Origin: Ulva prolifera | Lineage: Eukaryota; Chlorophyta; Ulvophyceae; Ulvales; Ulvaceae | DNA: 64,000 nt | Direction of reading: 5' to 3' | Assembly: GCA_023078555.1 (NCBI GenBank) | Contig: CM041196.1 | Span: forward strand, 3,286,001 to 3,350,000 | Shown here: positions 22,389-33,347 of the stretch, piece after piece | How the letters are laid out: the number at the start of each line of letters is the position of its first letter | Numbering within the stretch: position 1 is the first letter of the stretch | Translations under genes and position numbers: made by a program | Notes under the pieces: generated by a model | Databases searched by the model: none | Seen by the model: only the letters and a program-made list of their open reading frames with translations | What the model was told of the DNA's origin: nothing

Positions 22389-24234
22389 TCAATCCTGCAT
22401 CGTCTCGGCTTCCTCCGGCTCCGCCTGCTGGGGCGCTGCCTGCTGCTGTTGCGGCTGCGCCTGCATCATCATCTGCATGGGCGCCCCCTGCTGAGCCTGC
22501 ATGGGGACCATCTGCATCTGCATGCCTCCCGGCCCCGGCATGACATGCATCGCCGTCCCCGACGCCATGCTACCCATCACCTGCTGCATCCCAGCTCCGG
22601 GCGGAACGAGCATCGGCTGTCCCGGCATCTGCCCCCCCGGCCACGCCACATACTGCATCATCTGCTGATGCTGCTGCGGCAGCATGGCCATCGGCGCCTG
22701 TAGCATTGCACAGGATTTACGGCAATGAAACCTGCAGCGGCTGTCAAGGTCACGGGGGCTGCCGCCCGTATGGGTGTCTGGCTCCACCCATGCAGCTGAT
22801 GGCAGCTGCCACCTGCAGCCAGTAGCCTGCTGCAAGCACATCAAGTCTAGCAGGAAGACAGCTCGACAGGAGCAGATGCGCAGCGATCGAGCATGAACAA
22901 ACCCCATCGACCGTCTGAGTCGCATGCTGCCTTGTCTCAAGTTGAAACCGCTCCGATTCAAGTTCTAAAAACACGGTAGAGAAGGTCACCTGCCAGAATC
23001 TGGGTCTGGTCTACAGCCTGTTGCAGGTCGCTGGGCTCGATGGTACTACCGCTATCGTATAATGTCATGTGAGAAATACCGCGAATGTGTTTCGCTATGC
23101 AATGGGCCAAACCCGCACCTGTCCTGGTGCTTGTGTAGGAGGAAACACCTGAGCCTGCGCCCCTGGCTGTGGTTGAGCTGCGGCATCAGAAGTTGCTTGC
23201 AACGGCAAGGTGGCTCCGCCGTTGGGGTAATGGCTAGGCTGTGCAGTTCCGGCCTGAGAAGTGAGCCCGGGAATGAATGGTGAGACTCCAGGCGCTTGCG
23301 GTGCACTTCCTGGAGCAGATCCAGTTGCTGCTGCCATTGTAGCATACATTGCAGGCGGAATGATCGCAGTCCCATCGCTTGCAGCTTGTACCGCTTCTGG
23401 AGGTATATTGTCTGTCTGCAGGACACATATATCGAAAATATCATGAGCGGGACTATTCTGTCGGGCTCTGCGCACAGAAGAGTGACATTGCACAGCGATA
23501 CATGTGCCCAACACCGAGCGTGAGATTTTCCACACACATGTGGCTTGCTTATGGGGATTCGCGAAGCGCACCAAAAACTCGAAAACTTCATTCTCATGAT
23601 TGCATATTGCGTGCACAAGGTCATTGTGCTGCAGAGTACGCCGTTTGTTGGCTTCACTGTATGCCCAAGCCCGATGTGTGAGTTCAAGGATAAACAACTC
23701 GCAGGCCTTGGCAAACAGCACCGGTGCCTCTGAGCTAATCATCCTGACGTCTTCGTCTGATTTCATTATTTTCTTGATGCGCGCAAGCGGCAGGGGATGA
23801 TTCTTGAACTCCACCAGCGGTTGATTGAGGACATGCACATCCCGAAGCTGCTGTCTCCAGAACTGCACAGTAATGACGTTTTGCACTACAAATTGAAACA
23901 TACATAGCCCTGTAGTTCACAGATACAGCTTGTGATGGCGTCATGCCAGACATGACCGACACTGCTGCTCTGCCAACCCGCCAGCCCATGCCGCGGCCAC
24001 CCGCACGAGCAAACACCAGAACGCGTGCAGCCTACGCAATATTCAGCCACGAATTTCGACCACATATTTTGAACGGCTGCCATTTCAGGCGGTCATGCAG
24101 CGAACCTGTATTAGAGCCTGATTCAACTTCTCTCGAGTTACGGCTGTGTCAGGCGCATCATCCGTAGGATCATTAACATCATTTACTTCCGAGGGAGCGG
24201 CTTCAATTTGCTGTTCAGAATCATCGCCCGCCAT
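22389..24234 (-). CDS. Nuclear transcription factor Y subunit C (NF-YC / HAP5)
   Basis: Clear exons are 24234-24106, 23862-23572, 23415-23119 and 22697-22389, all phase 0. A small exon near 22991-23030 (AVDQTQILA) is likely but its frame could not be closed. The histone fold lies in the second exon: FWRQQLRDV, LPLARIKKIMKSDEDVRM, LFAKACELFILELTHRAW, NKRRTLQHNDLVHAI, FEFL. It continues into TDNIPPEAV across the intron, matching the usual FDFLVDIVP. This subunit pairs with NF-YB and, with NF-YA, binds CCAAT promoters in the nucleus. The N-terminus is acidic. The C-terminal exon is almost all Met, Gln, Pro and Gly, a transactivation-type region. About 350 aa in total. Confidence 0.9.
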
Positions 24235-24791
24235 AACCTCGAGTGCAGATGCTGCTGCGGTAAGTGCCTGTGACAATGCCTGTGGCAGCAGCAACGATGA
24301 TTTCACCCAGCACGAAACCTAAAAGAACGTGAAGAGAAATCAATGTGGAGATTAAAAATAGTGTTATCGCACACGCCACATGCCGTGTGTGAAATCAATC
24401 GCACTGCATGCGCGCAGTGCGTCCTCCGACATCCGACTTTGTGGCTCGACCACAATTTTGGAGATGACGCAGCGGCAGTGGATGTGGCCACATGTGGCCA
24501 GTATAGAAGACGGCGATAAGTATCGTCGTACCTTCGAGATGATTCTGGCTACAAGATTGACCGCGCCGCCCGGACGGTCGCGTCGAGGATTCCGCGTAGG
24601 CATGCATTGGCGCGCTGCTGTCTCGCGGGCTGTCGCCGATGCTTCCGAGACCTCAGGTCAAAGCTTAAGCACACACATGCCTCGAACGTCGCTATACATT
24701 GATAATCGGATTGAGACCCTTGCAGCCCAGTGTATTGCATTTGCTCATTTGAGACTGCCTGGCGTCGGATTCATCTTATTGAGCCTTGCTC
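24235..24791. promoter_or_regulatory. Shared upstream region of NF-YC (-) and COA6 (+)
   Basis: A 557-bp divergent spacer between the two start codons. It is GC-moderate and no coding exon was found. The 5' UTRs and promoters of both genes must lie here; no specific motif could be assigned. Confidence 0.45.
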
Positions 24792-25327
24792 ATGTTCTGG
24801 AAGAAGCAGGATGAGCATGGAGTGCTGAAGAGCTCGAGGAAGAAGTGCTACGAGGTACGCATCCGCTCGACTGCAGCAGCTGTGCTCATGCCGACTAGGA
24901 CACGCTGGTGCTCCGCGGAGTCAGCCGGTCCTGATGTGATCATGCCACAACTGAAAACAAAACGCCTGGCAATTACATGGTCGTGGGTCTGTGGTTGTGC
25001 AGGCAAGGGACGCATTTTTTGCCTGTGTTGACGAGCTAGGCTCAGGCTTCCAAGCGGGCCAGCCTGTTCCAGCAGATTGCAAGGACCTCAGGAAGAAGTA
25101 CGAGGAGTGCTGCAGTGCTTCTTGGGTGAGTTGCCTCGCAGGCGTGGATCGCGTTAAGCTATGATGCGTGGAGCAGAACAAGCTCAATGTGCGCCATGTT
25201 GATGTAGGTGGCTCACTTTGATAAGCTGCGTGATCAAGACGTGCGTCGCGTCCGTGCACTACACGCCAATATAAACGACAACCACCAGAAGTCCAAGGGT
25301 GTAGAGGCTGGGAAACCGTTGGGCTAA
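24792..25327 (+). CDS. COA6: Cytochrome c oxidase assembly factor 6 (COA6-like, CHCH protein)
   Basis: Three exons (24792-24854, 25003-25125, 25208-25327), phase 0 throughout, give 101 aa. The twin cysteine motif is visible: C-x9-C in CYEARDAFFAC, and CKDLRKKYEECC, which supplies the C-x10-C spacing of COA6. SWVAHFDKLRD follows, as in human and yeast homologues. COA6 acts in the mitochondrial intermembrane space as a thiol reductase that helps deliver copper to COX2. No cleavable leader is expected; such proteins are imported by the MIA pathway. The stop codon is only 23 bp before the ATG of the next gene on the same strand. Confidence 0.9.
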
Positions 25328-25350
25328 CCACACATTGCTGCTCTTCTCCC

Positions 25351-27673
25351 ATGGCCCCACCAAGTGACTCGGCTGACCAGGTTGACATACCAGGCCCACC
25401 CCCGGCTCCTGAGCTGCCTCTCCCCCCCGCTCCGGCGCGGGGTCCTGCACCTCCTCCTCCTGCATCAAGGCCTTCTGCCGATGCCTCCAGCAAGGTCGAC
25501 CCCGACAGATCACGAAGCAAAAACACCGAGTCTCGAAGCAGCGACCGAGATGCCGAGCGAAGAAGAGACCGGGAGCACAAGGACCACCGCCGCAGCCGGC
25601 GCGAGGAGCGAGACCGCAGCCGAGACAGAGAGCGGCCACCCAAAGACAGCACCGCAGTGGCTGAAGACCGGCGCAAGCGGCGCCGGGACGAGGACGCGAC
25701 AGGTGATCAGGCCACGGAAAAGCGCCATCGCGATGACACCAAGCCTGGACAGAGCGACCGTGAGCGGGACAAGGAGCGTGCTCGCGACCGCGGAACCCGC
25801 GAACGCAGCGACCGCGGCCGAGACCGTGGCCGGGAGGGTGACCGGGATGCGGAGCACGACAGCCGGCGCAGCGAGAAGAAACGGAGCCGCGCAGACGCAG
25901 AGGGCGGTGATGGCGCGTCGCGGCGCAGCAAGCACTCCCGTTCTGGTAGGCGCGATGAGGACAGGTGAGAGGTGGCTCGGTGCAGCGGCGGACCTGCCCT
26001 TACGTCACCACAATGTGCACTGCTTGCATGTCACCTCCACTGTACAGAGTGTGAGGCAGCGGGCTGGGTAATTCTGATGAATGGGAAGGCGATACGCTAC
26101 TCTTTCTGATCGGGCACGTGTTGTCAGCATGTGGCATGAACCTGTCGCCTGCTGATGTCGCTGTGTGATTGCATCTGCAGCTGGGTGCCACTTGCCCGCA
26201 TGAGCTATGATCGGTTTGCCGACACTGTGTGGGCTGCCGGGTACGACAGCTGCATCGCGACGGCAGTCGCGTCTGGTCTGCGTCATGCTGGAGGCTGGCA
26301 CATGCACCCCTTTGCAGCTGTCAGGGGCACCCTCCCCTTCCGGGGAGCTCCTCCAGTCCATGGCAGCCACTGCGCATGATCACATTGCACATTGTTGTTC
26401 AAATTGTTTATCGGGCACGTGGGCAGGCACAAAGCTGTCGATGTTGGGTGCTACCGACGTCCCGGCCTCACAGGTATCACCTCCCGATCTGCAGTTTTGC
26501 GCCCTGACTGGTCCACAGAAGCCTTGGCAGCATGAAGCAGCATATGATTGGGTAGTCACAGCCGTAAGCGGCCATGAATGTTGGCAAGGCTGAGAACAGT
26601 GCACAGCAGGAGGCCCTGTGACTTGCATGCTGTTGTCAGGAGGGGGGTTTTCAGGTGGACAACCCGGTTGGCATGTGCTCACATTCACCTGGAATCATGC
26701 AGGTCTTTGATAGGATATGCCTAGTGCATTTGATGTATGTTACTTTGCTTTACTAAACGTCTGTCCTAACCTGCTTGCTCTGGCTTTTGCAGGGGCACTA
26801 GAGGAGCAGAGGAAGGGGAGCTGGAGGATGGGCAGCTGCCCGGCCCGCCAGGTGGCGCCAATGCCACGCGCCGAGAGCTGTCCCCAGCCTCAAAGGAGGC
26901 TCGCAGGCATGTTACCTGGCATTTTGTGTACAGCTCTCTGTGTGCATATCCCAGGCTGGCGTGTTAATTGCATCTGTGCCCTGGCTGTCTTGCATCACAG
27001 CTTTCTCTTTCAACGTGTATGGGCTGGGCACCGACACCCTGTGACGTGCACAATCAACAGGTCTGAGCTGATTGCCTTGACGATGCGCACCTGGCATGAA
27101 CTCTGCCGGTTGGCATGCCTCTAGGAGATGTGCTGGAGGATGGGTGGCCGCGAGGTGACCGGCCCACAGCTGACCCGCAACAGCTTCAGGCATTGCACAA
27201 TCCGCAGACCTGCACACAGTCACGGAATGAAATCAGGCCCCTCAACGTGGTGTATAGCGCTGTGTCACAGTATTAGATTGTTTCCCATGATGAGTTTCCC
27301 GTGTGTAGTGCCTGTGACACAGAATTTCAATCATGAGAGGAGGACATACAAAGCTGACTTGTCTTGCAGGGAACAGCGACGCGAGAAGCGGCGTCGGGAG
27401 AAAGAGAAAGCTGGCAAGACTGTTACACCACAAGAGGCTGGTCCTGATCTCATGGCTGGCCTGACTGCAGAGGAGATGCACATGATGCAGAGCCTCGGGT
27501 TGCCTTTTGGATTTGAGTCGACACAGGGCACTTTGGTGGAGGATGCAGCAGCGAATGAAAGTGCCGTCAAGGTCTCATCACAGCGAAAGGCTCGGCAGTT
27601 CATGAATCGCAAGGGTGGCTTCAATCGCCTGCTCCCAGCTGAGCAAACCGGGAAGAAAATGCAAGAAGTCTAA
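25351..27673 (+). CDS. U4/U6.U5 tri-snRNP-associated 27 kDa protein (SNRNP27/RY1 family)
   Basis: Three exons (25351-25964, 26793-26906, 27370-27673), both junctions phase 2, give 343 aa. The N-terminus is a Pro/Ala-rich segment and then a long RS/RD/RE domain rich in RDRE-type dipeptides. The C-terminal exon has the family core: LTAEEMHMMQSLGLPFGF, KVSSQRKARQFMNRKGGFNR and a short tail. The human protein is 155 aa, so this one is extended in the RS part. It joins the spliceosomal tri-snRNP in the nucleus and acts at 5' splice-site recognition. The intron after 26906 opens with GC (CAG|GCATGT), a GC-AG intron; no in-frame GT alternative preserves the junction. The start ATG lies 23 bp after the COA6 stop, leaving almost no room for its own promoter. 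Confidence 0.9.
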
Positions 27674-28703
27674 TCGCCGCGTGCTAGTGCCTCTGTGATC
27701 GGCAATGCGGGCTGTGCTCCGTGCCTCAAGACTACTTGATATCGTTAGCTGTTGCGATCGAGGTTCTAGTGCAGTGGTTGCTTTTTCGGACCAGGTCGCT
27801 CCTCTGTAACCTGTTGCGCTCCGTGCCGTCCATGTCGTGGCCAACCGCGTGGTTCGCATGCCGGTGGTGCAGTTGTGTCCTGAAGGATTGTCTTGGCGAC
27901 ATTTGGGTAGGAATGTCGGGTACGGCTGAAGCTGACGCTTGGTACAACAAGGAATTTGGCACGGCGTGAGCTGGTGCCACCCATGTCTTGAGATTAGTGT
28001 CATAATCCGTCATCTCTGCAAATCAATGATACTGTCGTGTAAGCTCTTTGTTATGCGTGCTGTGTGTCATTCGCTGATTTGGAATCGCGTAGGCCATGGA
28101 GTCTTGAACGCTATCTCGACGTGCGTGCTAGTCGCGATCGAATGTGTCATTTCTGTTCCGGTCGATATTCGCTTGCCAGATGGTCAGGTCGTGTCTCAGC
28201 ATGGTGAGTAATACGCCACGAATGCCTTGAAAAAGGCTGAACGTGATTATAGGCCGCGCGGGCAGAACGATCCGGTTGATGGACCAATTGGGCCAGCTGC
28301 CTGGTTCAAGTGGATCCGCACCTGCAGGCTTGAAGCGTCCAGTAGCGACATCAACCTCCCTGGACGATGGTTGCACCCCTGGGCAGCGTCGCCGATGTCG
28401 CTATCGATTTGCAGGGTCAAGAGTGGTACCTCTTCCAGACACACAGAGGCCTCGAGTGGCAGACCAGCAACAAGCTCTACTGTATCAGTGAACAGAAATC
28501 AAGTGTCGCATGAACTCAGTCTATCATGTTTCCGAGATCGAGCACCCCTTTTTAACTTTGCGAATATGACTCAAATGATCATTTTCAAGGGAGCAATGGT
28601 CTCTGCATCAGAGCCCACACATGCACCGGGATTCAAGGGATTCGACATGGAACAATTGAAAACATGACGCCATCCACAGAGTTTCACAGTATACATGCAC
28701 ACT
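27674..28703. other. 3' flank of SNRNP27, no confident gene
   Basis: TGTAA, the usual green-algal polyadenylation signal, occurs at about 27806 within the likely 3' UTR. Several overlapping frames at 27721-28003 and 28227-28667 are open on both strands and none has a domain. A 48-codon frame at 28367-28513 (VAIDLQGQEWYLFQTHRG) reads like protein but stands alone. Confidence 0.4.
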
Positions 28704-28752
28704 GGTGAATGAGTGGATTTGCGAGTGCATTCCGAGCAACGGCCTGCTGCCC
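28704..28752 (+). repeat. Partial LINE 3' tail
   Basis: GGTGAATGAGTGGATTTGCG followed by ATTCCGAGCAACGGCCTGCT matches the start of the LINE 3' UTR and the solo tail at 8302. The last 20-25 nt of the tail are missing here and other sequence follows. Confidence 0.55.
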
Positions 28753-29310
28753 CCCGAGACGCACGGCGGAGAAGCATAACAACCTCTTATTGCTTGCCAG
28801 CAGTGGCACAGGCACACCGCCACAGCACTCGTGGTTCTATAGCACATGCCCCTGGGCGCCGGCAGCACTCCGCTGTCGCTTATGCGCCTGGTGTGCTGGA
28901 CAATGGGGGGTTTCTGGTGTCACAATTGTTGCCCGTCCTTAAGGACCAAGGCAACGAGGCGGGCAGCGCCGCGACACCCGTGGACACCGCAAGAACACAA
29001 CCACCAACGTGGCCCAACGCACCCACGCCACAGCCGGGGCTTTGCCGCACCCCGTTCCAGCTATTCTGTGGCTGTTGTGCACTCAGAGAGGACTCTTCAG
29101 CCGCTGCACCTTCATGTCATGGTACTGCTGGTGAGGCCGGTGGATAACTGGCTGTGCGGCAACCTACACGTGCGGAGCTGGCCGTCACTGCAGGCGCCCG
29201 ATATGCGAGGGAGATGCCACATCCTGCACGCCGCCTCGCCCGTCATGGGCCAGAGATCACAGGGGACCCCCAGCTGCAATAGAACCTTGCGGATAAGACC
29301 CTCTGTGTGA
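28753..29310. other. Repeat-rich intergenic stretch
   Basis: No gene recognised. A segment near 28943-28972 (AAGGACCAAGGCAACGAGGC) resembles pieces at about 29663 and 34137, suggesting another low-copy dispersed repeat. Confidence 0.4.
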
Positions 29311-29420
29311 AGTAAAGTAAAGTAAACCTAGATTTACTTGACCGTATCCTGAAGAGGACAGTGACAACTCCGGATAAACGGGACCACATGCCGAAGGGGT
29401 AAACCACCTAGAAACTCAGG
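29311..29420 (+). repeat. Interspersed repeat family B, copy
   Basis: Begins AGTAAAGTAAAGTAAACCTA, then TTTACTTGACCGTATCCTGA, GTGACAACTCCGGATAAACG and CCGAAGGGGTAAACCACCTA. It aligns with 36743-36850 across its length. The sequence after it diverges and is itself locally duplicated. Confidence 0.75.
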
Positions 29421-29474
29421 CAATCGTACGAAACTGTGAAGGAGCTTTTGCTCAACTCAGACAATCGTACGCAA

Positions 29475-29663
29475 TTGTGAAGCAGCTTTCGCTCATGCAC
29501 GGACCCCCGGGCAGAGTGAGCATGTGGCATGCCCCAGGATACATGTGTGTTACAACTTGTAACTTACAGTTGTGAAGCAGCTTTCGCTCATGCACGGACC
29601 CCCGGGCAGAGTGAGCATGTGGCATGCCCCAGGATACATGTGTGTTACAACTTGTAACTTACA
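29475..29663 (+). repeat. Tandem duplication, two near-identical 95-bp units
   Basis: The unit beginning TTGTGAAGCAGCTTTCGCTC and ending AACTTGTAACTTACA occurs at 29475-29569 and again from 29570, with no difference seen until the last bases. The unit contains the palindrome GTTACAACTTGTAAC. A related ~41-nt degenerate repeat (CAATCGTACG...) precedes it at 29421-29474. Confidence 0.9.
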
Positions 29664-31767
29664 AGGACCAAGTCGGAGAGGCAGGCAGCACCGCCTGGAC
29701 AGCGCACAGTCATCAGTGGATGCGGACACACGTCAAACCCGTTCACAGTACCCGTGCAAAGCAGGACCCATATGCGCAGCCTGTGCTTCAGGATATCTCG
29801 CTGCATCCATGATTTGATTGCATGTGTTCAGTCACGTACTGTGATCTTGTGATTCCCAGTGTGCTATGGGACAAACTTAAGAAACACCATATGATCATTC
29901 ATCTTGGCCCAACCAGAACTCCACCCCCACCCCCTGCCACATGTGAATGGTGTGTTATCCTTTTGTTACCACTCGAGCTAATATAAGGTTGCCTTATATT
30001 GCCAGCTTGGACATCATCTCGCAGATGTGCCTGAGTGCGGGTGTGAATTCATTGCAGATGCCAGCATGTTGAGAAGCTGCAGCGCACCGCATTTGTCCGA
30101 TAAGAATCTGTCCAGTCATTGCGTCATCTGAAAATTGTGTCTGTCCTGTTAGATCTGCATCGCTGAAGTAATGAACAGAATAGAAAATACAAAATTGTTC
30201 CTGCTTTACTCATGCAAGGGTAGTAGCCTCAGCACCCCGCAGCCCTTCTGAATCTGGGCAGCATGGAATGCCCACACACAATGCTGACTTGTACATGTGC
30301 ACACACTGTTCACTGTGACGGCAGGCTCAACACCATGAGTTCCATTTCAGCATCCGTTTACACAGTTTTTTCGTCTCGGTTGGCAAGGTTGCAGCTGCAG
30401 GCACTGCAGCAGTCGCACACACATGTTGCACAGCAAGAAGTTGCTCATACGTGCCTTTGATGTGCAAGCAAGCTTAAGCCTGCTGGCAGACACACTTGCA
30501 CTCCGACTTCACAACATGCAGCAACCCTGGATCCAATTTTCTTGGAAGCATTGGCCTGTATGTAGGAGCAACTTCAAGTTGTGCGATGAAGCGGCTGATG
30601 AATTTGATGACTCGAGTCCAAGGCTAGTGACCGACTCCTCTCTGAGCAAGGTGGGCCGTTACTCAGCAAGAAGTTGTTCATGAAAGTCAGCACTGTCGTG
30701 ACAAGATTCCTCATTGAAAATACTGCTACAGTGCTGGGCCAGCTGCCACGGCCACGTTGGGACGCAAGATGGCTGCATGGCTGGCGCACATGCTGTGCAC
30801 ACGTCTGTGGCGTCTGTGGCGTGCACGGCGCATCTGTCTGTAGGCCAGCCAACCCCACAGCCAGCACTCCCCTATGCTTAAGTAATTATCCCGGCACAAT
30901 CATGCTGAGCATCACATGCCTTTACTAACAACTCCAACAGTCGAGTAGCGGATCGCCGCATCCACAGAACAGCAGCAACTTGCAACATTCTGCTGTCTAT
31001 GTTGACTATAGTCAACATTTCACGAAATCTCCACACGGCACATCCGCACATTGTGTTGATTGGGCGACCCGGAACAATAGCCGGGTAAGCCGGCGGCACC
31101 CCACACGCATGCCCGGCCGCGGCTGCGAGAGCGCACGCTGGCGCCACACACACACTGACACACACCATGGGTGTGTGCTTGGTCTGCTTCCTTCTTTCGC
31201 GGTGCTGCCCGCCTTGCCACCTGTATCCTTGCCACCTGTATCCTTGTAACACACCGACACACACCGACACCCGTGTGCGCACAACCCACCGCCGCGTCAG
31301 CGCGAGCACGGCATCATTCAGCCCCTGCGCCCCTACTTCCTGGAGCGGAATGGCACCGGGTGCTGCGGCGCCGGTGGAGTCGTGGCCATCTGGCGCCCGC
31401 ATAGGCCTGTGACTGTGGCTACTGGTGTCTGCACTGGACTCCCCCAAGTGCGGTAGTTGTGAATGATGTAGTGCGTGTAATGCTGGGGCAAAGGAAAGAC
31501 CTCAGCGGCGCCTATCCAGTGTACTGATCCTTGCACCATGGCCAACTGTCGTCATGTGTGGAGGCTGTGAACCTGTCTGACCTGGGTGGCTGATCAGGAG
31601 GCGCCAACCGGTCTTCGATGCTGACTCCACTGCCCTAACTAGCTATAGCAAGCATGGCCAATCCAGGGGAGTGCCTGAGCACCCCAAGGACCGGACAAGT
31701 TACACTCACACACCCACACCACTGATCAATGCACAAAAGTCGCAACAGCACCGTGTACAACACTGGT
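29664..31767. other. Gene-poor stretch
   Basis: No model with a domain or joinable exons was found. Features seen: the perfect hairpin at 29980-30000, and the doubled unit TTGCCACCTGTATCC at about 31205-31232, followed by ACACACCGACACACACCGAC at 31249. A 50-residue minus-strand frame ending near 30895 (LWMRRSATRLLELLVK) is weakly coding-like. Confidence 0.4.
29980..30000. repeat. Perfect 9-bp stem hairpin with 3-nt loop
   Basis: AATATAAGG, loop TTG, CCTTATATT. It stands alone in AT-richer sequence with no gene on either side, so a role as a terminator is not claimed. Confidence 0.8.

Positions 31768-31801
<34 letters not shown>
31768..31801 (+). repeat. Poly-G run (34 nt)
   Basis: Uninterrupted G tract about 240 bp before the first recognisable LINE copy 2 coding sequence. 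Length may be imprecise. Confidence 0.95.
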
Positions 31802-31802
<1 letters not shown>

Positions 31803-32037
31803 AGAATGAGGTAGTGCACTACCATGGCGCCCGAGATACACCAACTGGCCACCACACATTCGTCGGCAGCCCCACCGGAGCGTCATCGCACACCCTGGCC
31901 GCTGCACCGGTCACGGAGGCGGCACCGAGCTGAGCACAGGCACCCGGGGCGGTTGCGGAACCGCGGCAGCAGCCGCAGCACGGTGCCACAGCGCGGGCAA
32001 GCGGCAAGAGAACGGCACACATGCACACTCACCTGGT

Positions 32038-33347
32038 ATGCAGCAGCGCATCACCAAGGTGGCTGCCCTGCGCCGCTGGGCGGCTCTGCTGGCCAGCCAT
32101 GATGTCACCACGCTCGAGGGTGCATGCAACTTGGCACGGCTTCGCAGCTGTGCTTGCCGTGCAGCCACCCTTTGGCTGAGCACCCTGCCGCTCTCCCAGG
32201 CGCTACGCATGACTGACATTGAGTTCATGCTGTGCATCAGGTATCTAGATACCAGGAGCTCCTGGGCATGTCCCCAGCCCCTCCCAATGCAGTCGGCTCG
32301 CGCCGCGAATGTGGCACATTCATACAGCCGCATGATCTCGACCACGCGATGAATTGCACACACAATGCGGGGACCTGGACTTTGCGCCACAACATCGTTG
32401 AAAAGCAATGGCGCGAGATCGGGTCCCACGCATGTGTGGCATCCACGTGCATCCCGCGCACAGCGCCGTTCGTCCGCGCGCGGCTCGCGGCCGCTCCGAG
32501 GCAGATCCATGCTGGCCCGCCGTGTCCGCCCCCTGCTCCGCCCCAGCCCGCCTCCCAGATCGCGGGCCCTTCGCGCGGGGTAACCTTGCCCGCGGAGCCG
32601 ATGCCTGCAGCCCCGGCGCCGCCGCCGGTCGCGCGTGCGGACGCGGCGCCGGCACCTGCGACTGCTCTGGCCGCCGACGCCGATGCTGGACACAGCGCCC
32701 AGATGGGGCGCCACGCGCCGGACGCAGCGCAGGCTGCGGCCCTGGCGGCGGCAGCGGCGCCGGGTGGCCAGGATCCGGCGGGGCCTGGGGAGCAGGCCGC
32801 TGCCACGCAGGCGACAGCGCTGGAGCAGGTGTTCAGGGCGGTGGCCCAGGAGAAACTGGGGGACATCATGTTTATGCCGCCGGCTGACGCGTTGTGCATG
32901 GGAGATGTGTCGGTTGTGAACCCCTGTGCTGATTCCTATTGCGGCCGTGCGGCCCGAGAGGATGGGGGTGCTGCGGAGACGCGGGACGTGCAGAAACGCA
33001 CTGCTTATCGTTTGTACGACCCTGATGCGTATAGTTTTGTGCCGTTATTGCATGAGACGCATGGTCGCTTGGGACGGCCTGCCATGAATCACTTGAATCG
33101 GCTGGCGGAGGTTGCGTCTCGGTGTGGTAAGGTGAACCATGCTTTGTTTGTGACGAATGCTCTGCGCCGGTTGAGTGTGGCGTTGTGCAAGGGGAATGCT
33201 CTTGTGCTCCGTGCGGGGCTTCAATCTTTGGCTGGCATCACCGGCCGGGCTGTGGTACGTGCTCGTACCCGGTCTAGTGCCATGACTGCGTGAGTGGATT
33301 TGCGTGTGTATTCCTGGCGACGGCTCGCTGCCCGGCCTCTGTCCTTT
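32038..33347 (+). mobile_element. LINE copy 2, 3' half of ORF2, frameshifted
   Basis: Two plus-strand frames make up the ORF2 C-terminus. From 32038 comes a helical segment (ARLRSCACRAATLWLSTLPL, then the F-M-L-C-I-R block usual before the Cys motif). From about 32240, in another frame, comes CGTFIQPHDLDHAMNCTHNA plus RHN, the C...C..D..H...C....RH motif typical of these LINEs. A Pro/Ala-rich linker follows, then the same tail as copy 1, ending in TGA at 33291-33293. A frame change near 32240, next to GGTATCTAGATACC, marks it as inactive. The 3' UTR ends CCTCTGTCCTTT. The 5' limit is uncertain and may extend toward the poly-G run. Confidence 0.75.

Noticed and set aside
23453-23530. Alternative exon of NF-YC reading AHDIFDICV
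   Set aside because: It resembles the end of the histone fold, but the splice from FEFL to TDNIPPEAV gives a better match in the right phase.
28367-28513. 48-codon frame containing GQEWYLFQTHRGLEWQTSNK
   Set aside because: Protein-like wording but no partner exons or family, and two other frames are open over the same bases. Kept only as a note.
29475-29663. Possible CRISPR-like direct repeats
   Set aside because: Only two 95-bp units with no spacer between them, in a eukaryotic setting. This is a tandem duplication.
32237-32899. Minus-strand Ala/Gly/Ser-rich frame of 220 codons
   Set aside because: Antisense shadow of the LINE ORF2 linker, with no independent evidence.
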